Source: Corynebacterium meitnerae (GTDB lineage: Bacteria; Actinomycetota; Actinomycetes; Mycobacteriales; Mycobacteriaceae). Taken from it: a DNA stretch of 64,000 bases. The notes beneath the pieces are model-generated. The model was not told the origin of the DNA, did not search any database, and saw only the letters and a program-made list of their open reading frames with translations. Each line of letters begins with the position of its first letter. The stretch's first letter is position 1. Below are positions 28,342 through 38,800 of the stretch, one piece after another. The position numbers and the translations under genes were made by a program. The stretch lies in contig NZ_JAKMUS010000008.1 in the NCBI RefSeq assembly GCF_027570075.1, positions 1 to 64,000 of the forward strand, read 5' to 3'.

Positions 28342-29358
28342 GTGCTGAATTTCATCTACTGGCCGATCTCTGCCGTCCTTTGGTTCTGGCACAAGGTCTT
28401 CGGCTACATCTTCTCCCCCGATTCGGGTGCCTCCTGGATCCTGGCCATCGTGTTCCTCACCTTCAGTATTCGTGTGCTTTTGGTGAAGCCGATGGTCAAC
28501 CAGCTCCGCTCTGGCCGGAAGATGCAGGAGCTCCAGCCGAAGATGGCGGAAATCCGTGCCAAGTACGGCAAGGATCAGGCCAAAATGGCCGCGGAGACTC
28601 AGAAGCTCTACAAAGAAGCCAACATGAACCCACTGGCCAGCTGCATCGTGCCGCTGGCGCAGTTGCCTGTGTTCATTGGTCTTTTCCACGTGCTGCGCTC
28701 CTTCAACCGCACCGGTACTGGTGCCGGTGGCCTGGGCATGAGCGTGGAGCAGAACCGCAACACGGCGAACTACATCTTCTCTCCTGAGGACGTGCAGTCC
28801 TTCCTGGATGCCCGCGTGTTCGGCGTGCCGCTGTCGTCCTACATCTCCATGCCGCAGGAGCAGTATGCAGCGTTCGCCCCAGTGGACTTCACCAAGACCA
28901 ACATCATCATGGTGGCTCTGCCGCTGATCCTCATCAGCGTGGTGATGACGCACTTCAACGCCCGCCTGTCCATGAAGCGCCAGCGTGAGCGCATGGCTAA
29001 GCGCAAGGCTGAAGAGGCAGCAAAGGGCAAGAAGCCGGCAAACAACGGCCCGATGTCGCCGGAACTCATGGAAACTCAGATGAAGACCATGAACGGCATG
29101 ATGCTGTGGTTCCTCCCGGCAACGCTGCTGATCACGGGTGTGTTCTGGCACATCGGCCTGCTTACCTACATGGTGACCAACAACGTGTGGACCTTCGTTC
29201 AGTCCACCATCGTCTTTGCCAAGATGGACCGCGAAGAGGCCGAGGAAGAAGAAGCACGCCGCGAGGCGAAGCGCGCTTCCGCACCGCTGCCGGGTGCCCG
29301 CAAGGTGGATAACCGCACGAAGAAGCAGCGTCAGGCAGACGCAAAGAAGCAGAAGTAG
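28342..29358 (+). CDS. yidC: Membrane protein insertase YidC
   Basis: This 338-residue Oxa1/YidC-type insertase of the short Gram-positive form has its first membrane helix near the N-terminus (FIYWPISAVLWFWHKVFGY). A cytosolic coiled hairpin follows (RSGRKMQELQPKMAEIRAKYGKDQAKMAAETQKLYKEA), then further helices and a Lys/Arg-rich tail. The start is GTG. No R3H/Jag gene follows, which matches corynebacteria rather than mycobacteria. Confidence 0.96.
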   Translation: MLNFIYWPISAVLWFWHKVFGYIFSPDSGASWILAIVFLTFSIRVLLVKPMVNQLRSGRKMQELQPKMAEIRAKYGKDQAKMAAETQKLYKEANMNPLASCIVPLAQLPVFIGLFHVLRSFNRTGTGAGGLGMSVEQNRNTANYIFSPEDVQSFLDARVFGVPLSSYISMPQEQYAAFAPVDFTKTNIIMVALPLILISVVMTHFNARLSMKRQRERMAKRKAEEAAKGKKPANNGPMSPELMETQMKTMNGMMLWFLPATLLITGVFWHIGLLTYMVTNNVWTFVQSTIVFAKMDREEAEEEEARREAKRASAPLPGARKVDNRTKKQRQADAKKQK

Positions 29359-29363
29359 AGCCC

Positions 29364-30005
29364 ATGTCGGACAACCTTTCCCACGCTGAGCCAGCTCCCG
29401 CCGCTGCAAGCACCGTCTTCGGTGACCGGCTGGAGCTCGCCCAGGCCTACCACGACTCGCTGGCCACCACGGCAGCGGAGCGTGGCTTCATCGGCCCGAA
29501 AGAGGTCTCCCGTCTGTGGAGCCGCCACATTCTCAACTGCGCTGTCATCTCCGAAGCATTCAGCGAAGGCCAATCCATCGCGGACATCGGCTCCGGTGCC
29601 GGCTTGCCTGGTATTCCGCTGGCCATCGCGCGCCCAGACCTTTCTGTCACGCTGATCGAGCCGCTGCTCAAGCGCTCCTCTTACCTCGGTGAAGTCAAAG
29701 AGGAACTCGGCCTAGACAATGTCACCGTCATTCGCGGCCGCGCGGAAGAGCAAAAGAAGATGCTTTTCGACGTCGTGACCTCCCGCGCCGTCGCCCCCCT
29801 CGGCAAACTCGCCGTCTGGTCGCTGCCGTTGGTGCGTCCGGGAGGGGCGATGGTGGCGATGAAGGGGGCGTCGGTAAGCGAAGAGCTTGAACGCGACGCG
29901 AAGGTCATTGCGAAAGCTGGCGGCGTCGACGCGGAAATTTTCACCGCGGGCGATGCTGTGCTGGAGCAACCCACCACCTTGATCCGCATTACGCGGGCAG
30001 GCTGA
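29364..30005 (+). CDS. rsmG: 16S rRNA (guanine-N7) methyltransferase RsmG
   Basis: This 213-residue SAM-dependent methyltransferase makes m7G527 in 16S rRNA. The SAM-binding motif is IADIGSGAGLPGIPLAIARPD, followed by TLIEPLLKRSSYLGEV. Loss of this enzyme gives low-level streptomycin resistance in relatives. It is five bases behind yidC. Confidence 0.96.
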   Translation: MSDNLSHAEPAPAAASTVFGDRLELAQAYHDSLATTAAERGFIGPKEVSRLWSRHILNCAVISEAFSEGQSIADIGSGAGLPGIPLAIARPDLSVTLIEPLLKRSSYLGEVKEELGLDNVTVIRGRAEEQKKMLFDVVTSRAVAPLGKLAVWSLPLVRPGGAMVAMKGASVSEELERDAKVIAKAGGVDAEIFTAGDAVLEQPTTLIRITRAG

Positions 30006-30059
30006 ACGGATGTCGCAGGCATTTATTAGAGTCTGTGTGTAACAAGTTTTGATGCAGTC

Positions 30060-30092
30060 ACTTTAGGAATACTTTAGGGACACTTTAGGGAG
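30060..30092 (+). repeat. Three 11-bp direct repeats just upstream of parA
   Basis: ACTTTAGGAAT, ACTTTAGGGAC and ACTTTAGGGAG follow one another without gaps, so each ACTTTAGG lies on the same face of the helix. They end 14 bases before the parA GTG and may be an operator for ParA/ParB autoregulation or another regulator. Confidence 0.7.
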
Positions 30093-30106
30093 CAACGGGA
30101 GGCCAC

Positions 30107-31048
30107 GTGGACGACCAGCAGTGGGACGACACCCCCATCGCGGCCGCCGCCCGCCGCGCCGCACACATGAACACCGGACAGGCCACCGTGCCCAAGCCCG
30201 ATGAGCCCCGTGTGATCACCGTGGCCAACCAGAAGGGCGGCGTAGGTAAAACCACCACCTCCGTGAACATGGCTGCCTCCCTGGCCAAACTCGGCTGCAA
30301 GGTCCTAGTGATTGACCTGGACCCGCAGGGCAACGCCTCTACCGCTCTTGGTGCCGCCCACCGCGATGGGGAGACCTCCTCCTACGAGGTCCTCATTGGC
30401 GCCGCCACCGCGGAGCAAGCCCTCCAACAATCTGACCCGAACTTGTACTGCATCCCTGCCACCATCGATCTCGCCGGCGCGGAAATTGAACTAGTCAGCC
30501 TGGTCCGCCGCGAATACCGCCTGGCCGACGCGTTGCGCCGCGGCTTTTTGAAGCAGCACGAATTCGATTACGTCTTCGTGGACTGCCCACCATCCCTCGG
30601 CCTTTTGACCATCAACGCGATGAATGCCGTGGACGAAGTGATGATCCCTATTCAGTGCGAGTACTACGCACTCGAAGGTGTGGGCCAGCTGCTGAACAAC
30701 ATCAGCATGATCCGTCAGGCACTCAACCCGAACCTGCACATCTCTGCGGTGCTACTGACGATGTTTGACGGCCGCACCAAACTCTCCGAACAAGTCGCCG
30801 CCGAAGTCCGTGGCCAGTTCGGCGAGGTGGTGCTCCGCAACGTCATCCCTCGCTCCGTCAAAGTGTCCGAGGCCCCCGGCTTTGGCCAAACCGTCATCGA
30901 CTATGACCCAGGCTCCACCGGCGCCATGGCTTACTTCGACGCAGCCAAGGAACTAGCAACCCGCGGTGACTATCAGCCGCACCCAACCACAGGGCCCATC
31001 GGCGTGAGCCCCGAGATCGCCGCCCAACTCGGCCAGGAGGACAACTAA
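30107..31048 (+). CDS. parA: Chromosome partitioning ATPase ParA
   Basis: This 313-residue ParA/Soj-type ATPase has the deviant Walker [23 protein letters not shown] (about residues 39-60), Walker A' [10 protein letters not shown] and Walker [13 protein letters not shown]. An N-terminal extension of about 35 residues with RRAAHMNTG precedes the ATPase. The start is GTG with GGGAGG upstream. It works with ParB on parS sites; three parS sites are in this window. parB follows after one base. Confidence 0.97.
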   Translation: MDDQQWDDTPIAAAARRAAHMNTGQATVPKPDEPRVITVANQKGGVGKTTTSVNMAASLAKLGCKVLVIDLDPQGNASTALGAAHRDGETSSYEVLIGAATAEQALQQSDPNLYCIPATIDLAGAEIELVSLVRREYRLADALRRGFLKQHEFDYVFVDCPPSLGLLTINAMNAVDEVMIPIQCEYYALEGVGQLLNNISMIRQALNPNLHISAVLLTMFDGRTKLSEQVAAEVRGQFGEVVLRNVIPRSVKVSEAPGFGQTVIDYDPGSTGAMAYFDAAKELATRGDYQPHPTTGPIGVSPEIAAQLGQEDN

Positions 31049-31049
31049 T

Positions 31050-32174
31050 ATGGCGCAACAGCGTAAAGGCGGACTAGGTCGCGGTCTCGCTGCCCTGATC
31101 CCATCCAACCCGGACCACCACCAGAAGACCGGCCCGCTGGGTGACAGCGCCGCCGACGTGATCATTGGCGGGTCGAAGGGCGCGCGGAATGCTGGGGCTT
31201 CTGCTTCTTCTTCGGGTTCCTCTGCTTCTTCTTCGGGTCCCTCTGCTTCTTCTTCGGGCGCACGCCCGAAGAAGGGTGCCCCTTTGATTCCTGGTGCACC
31301 GGTGATTGGCGGCTCCGCAACTGGTGGTAAGCGTTCTGGCACGGTGCCGGCTGCTATGGCCAGCGCTGATTCTTTCGGGGCGACTTACCAGGAGATCCCC
31401 ATCGGGGACATCTTCCCCAACGCCAAGCAGCCGCGTACGGAATTTGATGAGGATGAGCTCGCCGAGCTGGTCCATTCCGTTAAGGAATTTGGTCTACTGC
31501 AGCCGATCGTGGTCCGCCCAGCCAAGGACGGCTACGAGCTCATCATGGGTGAGCGCCGCTGGCGCGCGTCCTCCAAGGCGGGCCTCAAGCACATTCCCGC
31601 GATTGTGCGTGAGACCTCCGATGAGGACATGCTGCGTGACGCGCTTCTGGAGAACATCCACCGCGTCCAGCTGAACCCCCTCGAAGAAGGTGCTGCCTAC
31701 CAGCAGCTTCTTGATGAATTTGGGGTCACCCAAGAAGAACTCGCCGACCGCCTGGGCCGCTCCCGCCCGACGATCACGAACACGATCCGCCTGCTCAACC
31801 TGCCTGTGCCAGTGCAGCGCCGTGTCGCCGCTGGTGTTTTGAGTGCCGGCCACGCCCGTGCACTGCTGGCCGTCAAGGCCGGGGCAGAAGCCCAGGAGCA
31901 GCTGGCGGACCGTATCGTGGCGGAGGGCCTGAGTGTGCGCGCCACCGAAGAGGCTGTCGCCCTGCTCAACCGTTCGGGTGCGCTGCCGGAGAAACCCAAG
32001 CGTCAGCCCACCCCGCAGCCGGAATTCCTCACCCAGGCCGCTGACCGTCTTGCCGATGAATGGGACACCAAGGTCTCCGTCACCATGGGTAAGCGCAAGG
32101 GCAAGATCGTCGTGGAATTCGGGGACCGCGAGGACTTTGAGCGCATCTTGGCCCTCATCGAGGGCCGGGAATAG
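31050..32174 (+). CDS. parB: Chromosome partitioning protein ParB
   Basis: The 374-residue protein starts with the short ParA-stimulating peptide [14 protein letters not shown] low-complexity Ser/Gly/Ala linker follows (about residues 40-95, with SASSSG three times). The CTP-binding N-domain has [10 protein letters not shown] and the [14 protein letters not shown] and [12 protein letters not shown] boxes. The helix-turn-helix is [23 protein letters not shown], and the C-terminal domain dimerises. It loads at parS and spreads as a CTP-dependent clamp. Confidence 0.97.
   Translation: MAQQRKGGLGRGLAALIPSNPDHHQKTGPLGDSAADVIIGGSKGARNAGASASSSGSSASSSGPSASSSGARPKKGAPLIPGAPVIGGSATGGKRSGTVPAAMASADSFGATYQEIPIGDIFPNAKQPRTEFDEDELAELVHSVKEFGLLQPIVVRPAKDGYELIMGERRWRASSKAGLKHIPAIVRETSDEDMLRDALLENIHRVQLNPLEEGAAYQQLLDEFGVTQEELADRLGRSRPTITNTIRLLNLPVPVQRRVAAGVLSAGHARALLAVKAGAEAQEQLADRIVAEGLSVRATEEAVALLNRSGALPEKPKRQPTPQPEFLTQAADRLADEWDTKVSVTMGKRKGKIVVEFGDREDFERILALIEGRE
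31200..31262 (+). repeat. 21-bp tandem repeat (x3) inside parB
   Basis: Three nearly identical 21-base units, each starting TCTGCTTCTTCTTCGGG, encode (S/P)SASSSG in the disordered linker. Codon use (TCT, TCC) is unlike the rest of parB, consistent with slippage expansion. Confidence 0.85.
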
Positions 32175-32232
32175 GGAGATTTAAGGCTGGCACTCGAGAA
32201 ATCTGACAGTCGCGCCGAGCCCTTGAAAGACC

Positions 32233-32260
32233 AAAACCCCCTGACCAGGGGGTTTAAAAA
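32233..32260. terminator. Bidirectional terminator between parB and cwlM
   Basis: AAACCCCCT (32234-32242) pairs with AGGGGGTTT (32247-32255) around GACC, with A-runs and T-runs on both sides. It separates convergent parB and cwlM. Confidence 0.88.
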
Positions 32261-32306
32261 TTGGGCTAGCGGGGCTGTGTTAGAAATCTCGATTGGCCTG
32301 CAACCT

Positions 32307-33485
32307 TTAGTCGCGTTCCTCCTGCAGGAGCTCCTTGAAGGAGTAGGTGCCCGTCGGCTGAGTGTCCTGCTCCAGCAGGTAGAGGCGCTTGACGGCGACA
32401 ACGATGGCCTCGGCGATCGCGTCGCGCTGGGTTGGGTCGGTGACAATGGACACGTCATGCGGGTTAGTCAGGTAACCCAGCACTACTTCCACAGACGGCA
32501 TCTCCGTCATGCGGAGCAGCTCCCACGTGCGGCCGTGGGTGTAGCAATTGCCCAGCTCCGTGCGCGCAACAATCTCACGCTGGATGAAACCGGACAGGGT
32601 TTCACCGGTCATGGAGGACGCGCCCTGCTCCGAACCGAAGTAGAACGTGGCCACACCGTTGGCCTTGTCGTTGTGGTAGCGGTCTAGCTGCAAAGAGATG
32701 AGCAGATCCGCATCAAAACCATTCGCCATATCGGCGCGCGCCTTCGGCGTGGGGTGATCACCGCGGGGGCGGGACATGATCGTCTCCATACCGGCAGCGA
32801 TCATGCGGGCCTCCACGCGGGAGGCCAGATCCCACAGGATTTCCTCCTCGGAGATCTGTCCGTGGGGGCCAGTGACGTTCATGGTGTTGGCCACATCAAT
32901 ATTCGGATCAATCACCACGCGCTTACCCGTCAAACGTGGGCCAGCCATGCGGACAACCTCACGCTCACGGATCGCCTGGGTGGAACCACCAGTGATGCGG
33001 CGACCCAGCAGACTCAGCGCGTGGAGCGTTTCCGGCCCACACATGCCGTCATCCTGGATGCCGTAGTTCAACTGGTAATTCGACAGGGCCTCATGCGTAT
33101 CCGCACCGAAGTGGCCATCGATGCGGCCGGAATAAAAGCCCAGCTCCTGGAGCTGCTTTTGCAGTTGGCTCACGTCATCACCGACCATGATCTGGTTCGG
33201 CTGGTAGCTCAACACACGCGCGCCAAGAGTGTAGGAAGCCTGACGCAGTTCGCGCAGCGTCAAATCATCAATCTCACCCGAGGGCAAAATCCCGCGCGAC
33301 TGCTGGAAGGCTTTGAGGGTGTTGGCCAAGTCTTCGTCGAAAAGCATCTCTTCCGGCGAGAACTTACGGCGACTCCACTCCCCCACGTCGCCTTCAAAGC
33401 CGGTGAGCAGGCCCAATCGCGCAAGCGTTGAGCGGACCTCAGCGACGCGCGGGCTCGAATCCCCGACCCCAAGACGTCCTATCAC
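32307..33485 (-). CDS. cwlM: CwlM-type peptidoglycan regulator (degenerate amidase)
   Basis: The 392-residue protein has two peptidoglycan-binding-type domains (about residues 1-160, with the phrase IDGHFGADTHEALSNYQ) followed by an Amidase_3 fold. The zinc-binding residues of active amidases appear lost: DPGHGG reads DPNID, the SLHAD histidine is Gln in ISLQLD, and the catalytic Glu of VELGF is Val in VVLGYLTN. No signal peptide is present. In mycobacteria CwlM is cytosolic, is phosphorylated by PknB at a C-terminal Thr and activates MurA. The Thr-rich TQPTGTYSFKELL tail here fits such control. Confidence 0.9.
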   Translation of the reverse strand: MIGRLGVGDSSPRVAEVRSTLARLGLLTGFEGDVGEWSRRKFSPEEMLFDEDLANTLKAFQQSRGILPSGEIDDLTLRELRQASYTLGARVLSYQPNQIMVGDDVSQLQKQLQELGFYSGRIDGHFGADTHEALSNYQLNYGIQDDGMCGPETLHALSLLGRRITGGSTQAIREREVVRMAGPRLTGKRVVIDPNIDVANTMNVTGPHGQISEEEILWDLASRVEARMIAAGMETIMSRPRGDHPTPKARADMANGFDADLLISLQLDRYHNDKANGVATFYFGSEQGASSMTGETLSGFIQREIVARTELGNCYTHGRTWELLRMTEMPSVEVVLGYLTNPHDVSIVTDPTQRDAIAEAIVVAVKRLYLLEQDTQPTGTYSFKELLQEERD

Positions 33486-33565
33486 TGCTCACCTTTCTTT
33501 GTTAACACGTACCGGACCAATCTTACTGTCCGCACGTAGCAAACTGGCGAAGGTCCCTCGAGAGT

Positions 33566-33889
33566 TTAAAGGTGTGCCTCGAGGCGCTCGATGATGGCCT
33601 CCTTCGGCTGCACGCCAACGAAGTTATCCACCACTTCCCCATCCTTGAAAATCAGGAGGTTCGGGATAGACATGACCTGGTAGGTGGCAGCGAGCATACG
33701 GTCCTCGTCCACATTGACCTTGACCACCTTCGCGCGGCCGGCCATCTCCTCAGCGACCTCTTCGAGTGCCGGTGCCAGGGCGTGGCACGGGCCGCACCAG
33801 TCAGCCCAGAAGTCCACGAGCACCGGACCGTCGGCGTCAATGACCTCATTCTTAAACGTGAACTGATCAGCTTTGATAGAACCCTGCAT
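33566..33889 (-). CDS. trxA: Thioredoxin
   Basis: This 107-residue classic thioredoxin has the active site WADWCGPCHALAP (about residues 27-39) and the cis-Pro segment MSIPNLLIFKDGE. It is reduced by the TrxB encoded upstream. The start ATG has an AAGGAG site. It lies between trxB and cwlM on the same strand. Confidence 0.97.
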   Translation of the reverse strand: MQGSIKADQFTFKNEVIDADGPVLVDFWADWCGPCHALAPALEEVAEEMAGRAKVVKVNVDEDRMLAATYQVMSIPNLLIFKDGEVVDNFVGVQPKEAIIERLEAHL

Positions 33890-34014
33890 TGTTTGCTCCT
33901 TTATGGGTTGTGGTTGATGTGTTTCCCGGATGTGTTTCCCTATTGTGTCCTACGGCGCCACGCGGTGGGCCGGATTGGAAAACAACCTGAAAACTTTTAG
34001 ATGGAAGCTGCTTT

Positions 34015-34959
34015 TTACAGCGCTTCCAGGTAGTGCTCCGCATCCAGGGCCGCGCGGCAACCGGAGCCGGCAGCCGTGATGGCCTGGCGGTAGTAGTTAT
34101 CCACCAGATCACCTGCGGCGAAGACACCCGGAACAGAGGTCTTCGTGCTTGGGTGCTCAACGGTGACGTACCCAGCCTCGTCCGTAGCCACCTGGCCGTC
34201 AAGGAAGCCGGAGCGCGGATCGTGGCCGATAGCCACGAACATGGCGGTGGCGTCCAGGGTGGATTCCTCGCCGGTCACCGTGTTCTTCAGGCGCAGACCA
34301 TTAACCTTGCCGCCGTCCTCGAGGACCTCTTCCACGACGGTGTTGGTGAGAATCTCAATCTTCTCATTGTCCCGCACGCGGTCCAGCATGATCTGGGACG
34401 CACGGAACTCCTCACGGCGGTGAATGAGCGTGATCTTGGAACCAAAACGGCTCAGGAAGGTTGCTTCCTCCATCGCCGAGTCACCACCACCAACAACGGC
34501 GATGTGCTGGTCCTTGAAGAAGAAGCCGTCACACGTTGCGCAGGTGGACACGCCGCGGCCGGTCAGCTCCTGCTCACCCGGGATACCCAGGTGGCGCGGT
34601 GCCGCACCGGTGGCCAGAATGACAGCGCGGGCAGCGTAAACCTCATCGCCGACGTGGACCTTCTTGATGTCGCCGTCCAGCTCAACGCTATCCACCAGCT
34701 CAGCGCGCAGGTCCGCGCCGAAGCGCTCTGCCTGGGCACGCATCTGCGTCATCAGCTCGGGGCCCATGATGCCGTTTTCAAAACCAGGGAAGTTTTCCAC
34801 CTCGGTGGTGTTCATCAGCTCACCGCCGAACTCCCAGCCCTCAAACACCAGCGGTTTAAGGTTGGCGCGCGCGGTGTACAGCGCAGCGGTGTAGCCGGCT
34901 GGGCCGGAGCCAATGATGATGACGTCCTGCGTTTCTGACGTGGTGTTCGGTTCGGTCAT
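34015..34959 (-). CDS. trxB: Thioredoxin reductase (NADPH)
   Basis: This 314-residue FAD enzyme has the FAD-binding motif [19 protein letters not shown], the redox pair in [11 protein letters not shown] (C-A-T-C), the NADPH motif [19 protein letters not shown], and the C-terminal [23 protein letters not shown]. Start 34959 ([11 protein letters not shown]) is preferred over an upstream alternative because a likely ECF-type promoter ends about ten bases before it, which would give an almost leaderless message. sigM upstream is the likely regulator. Confidence 0.96.
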   Translation of the reverse strand: MTEPNTTSETQDVIIIGSGPAGYTAALYTARANLKPLVFEGWEFGGELMNTTEVENFPGFENGIMGPELMTQMRAQAERFGADLRAELVDSVELDGDIKKVHVGDEVYAARAVILATGAAPRHLGIPGEQELTGRGVSTCATCDGFFFKDQHIAVVGGGDSAMEEATFLSRFGSKITLIHRREEFRASQIMLDRVRDNEKIEILTNTVVEEVLEDGGKVNGLRLKNTVTGEESTLDATAMFVAIGHDPRSGFLDGQVATDEAGYVTVEHPSTKTSVPGVFAAGDLVDNYYRQAITAAGSGCRAALDAEHYLEAL

Positions 34960-34969
34960 GCGTGCCAGT

Positions 34970-35000
34970 GTAACGCGCTCCTGCGACACCGGCTTATCCC
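34970..35000 (-). promoter_or_regulatory. Candidate ECF-sigma promoter of trxB
   Basis: On the minus strand GGGATAAG (35000-34993), a 17-base spacer and CGTTAC (34975-34970) resemble the GGGAA...CGTT promoters of SigM/SigH-type sigma factors. The predicted start of transcription is within about four bases of the trxB ATG. A second GGGATAAG occurs about 25 bases upstream. Confidence 0.5.
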
Positions 35001-35015
35001 AGCCCTCACCTGCAC

Positions 35016-35633
35016 TTATCCCACCGGTTCGTCCGCAAAGTAGTCCACGATCATCTCGCGCGCACGGTGCCGCCGGGACTTCACGGTGCCGGGTGCCACG
35101 CCCAGTTTGCGGGCGGCGTTGTTGATGCTGAACCCTTGGACGTCGATAAGCATGAGCGCACGCCTGTTGGCTGATGGCATCTTGGCCAAGATCTGACGCA
35201 GCGCCATGATCCGATCGAAGTGCGCCAGCGGTGTGTACGCAGCGGCGGTGACGATGCCCGGGCCCATCGTGTCCTCATCATCCAGGCTCAGGTGCCGGCG
35301 CTTGTTGTCCGCGCGTTTCGCGTGGTCATAGCCCGCGTTAATCACCAGCCGGCACAGCCACGTGGCCAGCGCCGCCTCCGAGCGGAAGGTATGCATGTGC
35401 AGCGAGGCCTTCAGCAGCGCCTCCTGCACGATGTCCTGCGCATCTTGGTGCGTGCGCGCATTCTTGCGCGCCACAGCAATCAGACGCGGAGTATGCCTAT
35501 CGACGATCGCCGCAAACGCCCGCACATCCCCCTTCAAATACGCCGCCGCCAAAGCCTCATCCGACCAAGCGCGCTGTGTGCGCTGTGTGTGCTGAGCTTT
35601 TCTGCGCTCAATGTTCTTCATCGTGTTGTTCAT
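35016..35633 (-). CDS. sigM: ECF sigma factor SigM
   Basis: The 205-residue sigma-70-family factor of ECF type has region 2 in [41 protein letters not shown] and region 4 in [45 protein letters not shown]. Start 35633 ([11 protein letters not shown]) is chosen; a longer form would add a non-conserved lead. In C. glutamicum, SigM lies between the trx genes and murJ and drives disulfide-stress genes including trxB. No cognate anti-sigma gene is adjacent. A CGTCGATAAGC copy (35141-35151) lies antisense in the codons for LIDV. Confidence 0.92.
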   Translation of the reverse strand: MNNTMKNIERRKAQHTQRTQRAWSDEALAAAYLKGDVRAFAAIVDRHTPRLIAVARKNARTHQDAQDIVQEALLKASLHMHTFRSEAALATWLCRLVINAGYDHAKRADNKRRHLSLDDEDTMGPGIVTAAAYTPLAHFDRIMALRQILAKMPSANRRALMLIDVQGFSINNAARKLGVAPGTVKSRRHRAREMIVDYFADEPVG

Positions 35634-35721
35634 GGTTGTCCCCCCAGACAATCCCAATACCCCGATATGTGTCCTTGACATGTGCCCTCATTGTGGCATG
35701 CGGGTAGACGCCATGCCAGCA

Positions 35722-35747
35722 AAAAGTGTCCACTTAAGTGGACATCG
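35722..35747 (-). terminator. Palindrome/terminator upstream of sigM
   Basis: TGTCCACTTAAGTGGACA (35727-35744) is a perfect 18-base palindrome followed on the minus strand by CTTTTTG. It can act as a terminator for leftward transcripts from murJ, or as a regulator site of sigM. Confidence 0.6.
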
Positions 35748-35779
35748 GCGGACAAGATTGTGGAAGGATCATGGCGGCC

Positions 35780-35798
35780 AAAAAGTCGGGGGCTTTTT
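35780..35798 (-). terminator. murJ intrinsic terminator
   Basis: AAAAAGTC pairs with GGCTTTTT around GGG (one G-U pair), with a T-run on the minus strand, 20 bases behind the murJ stop. With 35722-35747 it makes a tandem terminator. Confidence 0.7.
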
Positions 35799-35818
35799 GC
35801 TCACCGTTTCGTGCGCAC

Positions 35819-38800
35819 TTAGCGCGTACGCGTTCCGACGATGGTGATGTCCCGCATCACCGCCGGTTTCCCATCCCAGTCGCGCTCTTGCGTCGGCGCC
35901 TTGATGGCAACGACGACGCCACTGAGGTCCTTGAGCTCACCCTGCTGTGCCTGCTCGGCGACCGTGATGGTGAAGCGCTCCTCCGGCAGGGTGCCGTTGG
36001 CAATCACAGGCAGGTCCGCATCGGTGGCGGACGCGCCGGATGGGAGGGCGAAGACCGTGTAATCCAGCCCGCCGGTCTGGCTGTCCAGGATGATGCTGCG
36101 CGGGGTGAAGCTGGTGCTCCCGGCGCGCTCAACGGCGGTGAGCACGATCCGGTCGCCCGGCTCAACGGTGGCAGTGGTGGCGGTATCCCCGTCCGTGAGC
36201 GGTGCGAAGGTGGAGTTGGTGGACACAGAGGAGATGATCACTGGCAGGCGCACTGTGTCGCCGGAGTCCTTTTCTTCTTTCTCCAGCTGCTCTGCTTGCT
36301 CTGCCTGTTCCACCGAGTTCTTGGTCACTGGCGCATCGGGGTTGCTGCTGAAGTGGCTGACCACGTAGACGGTCAGGGCAGCAACGGCGACAACCGCAAC
36401 GATGGCGATGGACACCAGTGCCGTCGTGCCGGCGGTGCCCACATCACGCGCGCCAAAGCCAGCGACACGGGCCGGTTGCGGTGTGGTTTCCGGGGCGGGC
36501 TGGGGTGCTTCTAGGGGTGCTGCTGGGCCTTCTTCCAGGCCGTCTTCCAGGTCTGCGTCTGGTTGGGTGGCGGACATGAGCAGTTCACGTGCGGAGTCCC
36601 AGGCGGCGGCATCGGCCTCCGCACTCGCGTTGGCCAGCACCGTGGGGAAGGCCAGAACCACCACGCCGCTTTCGGTGACGCGCATGCGGTTGCGGTTATC
36701 CAGACCCAGCGCCAGGCCCTGTTCATGGGCGTATTCCATGGATTCCGTCAGCGGCACCATCGCCTCATGCACGGCGTCTTCCAGCAGCGGCGTGGTCGAT
36801 TCCGCCACGGCCTGCAGGGAGGAGCCGGCAATCCACTCCGCCACGACTACGCAGCCGGTGCGGTAGGAAATGATGTCAATGATTGGGGCGACTGCCGGCA
36901 GATTCAGCTGCGCAATTTGGCGGGTGCGGTGGGCAACCCCAGCAGCATCGAGGGCAGCTTGTCGTGGGGTGACTGGTGCCAGCGGAGCGGCGCCACACGT
37001 ATCTACGAAGGTCAGGGCCACCATCCGCCCGGTACGCAACTCCGTTGCCTGCCAGAAGCGGGCATTGCCGGCGGAGCCGTGATCGCGCAGGAGACGGAAA
37101 CGCCCATCCGATACTGCCGCGCCGGGCACGAGACGCGGGCCGCGGACAACACCAGCGGACATGGGGGGTGGGATGGGGGAGGCGTTGAAGGTGTCGTCGA
37201 TAAGAAATTGGACCGGAACCTGCTTGGCCGCAACTGTGTCTGCGGGCGTGGTGCGAATGATCTTGTTCAGGCCCGGGATGCGTGCGAGCGCGGCGCCGAG
37301 GCTACGGACTTCCGCGAGGTCGGAGAAGGACAACACGATGCCGGTGACGATGACGAAGATGATGCCCAGTACCGCGACTTGCACCAGCAGACCCACCGAA
37401 CCCGGAATGAGCGGCGGCAGGATGCGCAGGAGGTAGCGCGCGACTAGTGCTGCGGCGATACCCACCAGGCCGGCTGCTGCCGCCCACACGGTGGTGTGCA
37501 GGACAGCGCGCGCGCCGAGGTTACCCAGCTTGCGGTGCAGCAAGAACGCACCGACGATCGCGCCGGCGACAAAACCGAAGCCGTTGGCGGCACCGAGCAG
37601 CACCACGACCTGTTCGGGGCTGGCCGCCACGGTGGGCGCGAGCATGGCCAGAACCACCTTGGTCACCGTGATGCCGGCGATGATGAAGGTGGGCGTCCAG
37701 GCCTCTTCTCGCGCGTAGAACACGCGCAGGTGCAGCATCACTAGGGCGTACGGGATGAGCGTGAACGCGGAGAAACTCAGCGTCATGCCCAGCGTGCGCG
37801 CATCCGTCTCCGTGAACTGGCCGTAGTGGAACAGTGCAACACCGATGTCGGGGCCCAGCGCCGTCATGAAGATGATGATGGGAATGAGCGCGATGAAAGT
37901 GAGCTTCGTGCCCAACGTCAGGTCACGCACCACCGCCGCATCATCGCCATCGGCCGCATTGCGGGACAGGCGCGGCATGATCGCGGTGAGAAGGGTGACG
38001 CCGATGATGCCGTACGGCACCTGCAGCAGCAGCCAGTGCTGCATGTAGATCGCCGGGGCGGAACTGTAGGCCTCCGAGGCGATGCGGTTGTTGATGATGT
38101 AGCCCAGTTGGGAGATAGCAACGTACGTGACAATGGCTACGGCCATGCCACCGAACTGCTTCAGGCGGTCATCCAACCCCCACAGCGGGCGCAGATCAAT
38201 GTTGAGGCGACGCAGCGCCGGCACCATGATGAGGCACTGCACCACCACACCCAGCGTGGTGCCCAGACCCAGCAGCAGCACGTGCGGGTCCATCACGCCG
38301 GTCGGATCATCCTTGTCAATACTGCCTGGCAGCAGCATGTACAAGGCCAGTACCGCGATGGACACCAGGTTGTTCACCACCGGCGCCCACGCGCCGGGCC
38401 GGAATACTTCCTTGGTGTTCAACACCGCCATGAAAAGGGAGAACAACCCGTAGAACATGATCTGCGGTAAGAGCAGATAGGCAAAGGATGTGGATTGGAT
38501 GACATTGACTTCACCGTCCGCATCCAACATCACCCGCGTGAGCAACGGCGCCGCTATCACCGTGACCACGGTGACCACCGTGACCAACGTCAGCGTCAGC
38601 GTGAACAGCCGCCGGATAAACGCCGCACCCTGATCCGGGTCCTCCTTCTCCGCGCGCACGAGCACCGGCACCACCAGTGCGGTGAGAACCGAGCCGAGCA
38701 CGATCTCCGTGATCATGTTCGGCAGCGTGTTCGCCGTATTGAAGGCCGACGCCACTGCACCGCCAAGCGCGGAGGTGATCATCACCGTGCGGATGAACCC

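Noticed and set aside
29358..29364. Missing R3H/Jag gene between yidC and rsmG
   Set aside because: Considered as a deletion, but the absence fits the known order in corynebacteria, so it is not treated as an anomaly.
33440..33475. tRNA-like GGGCTCGAATCCCCGACCCC segment
   Set aside because: It lies inside cwlM and no cloverleaf can be built around it.
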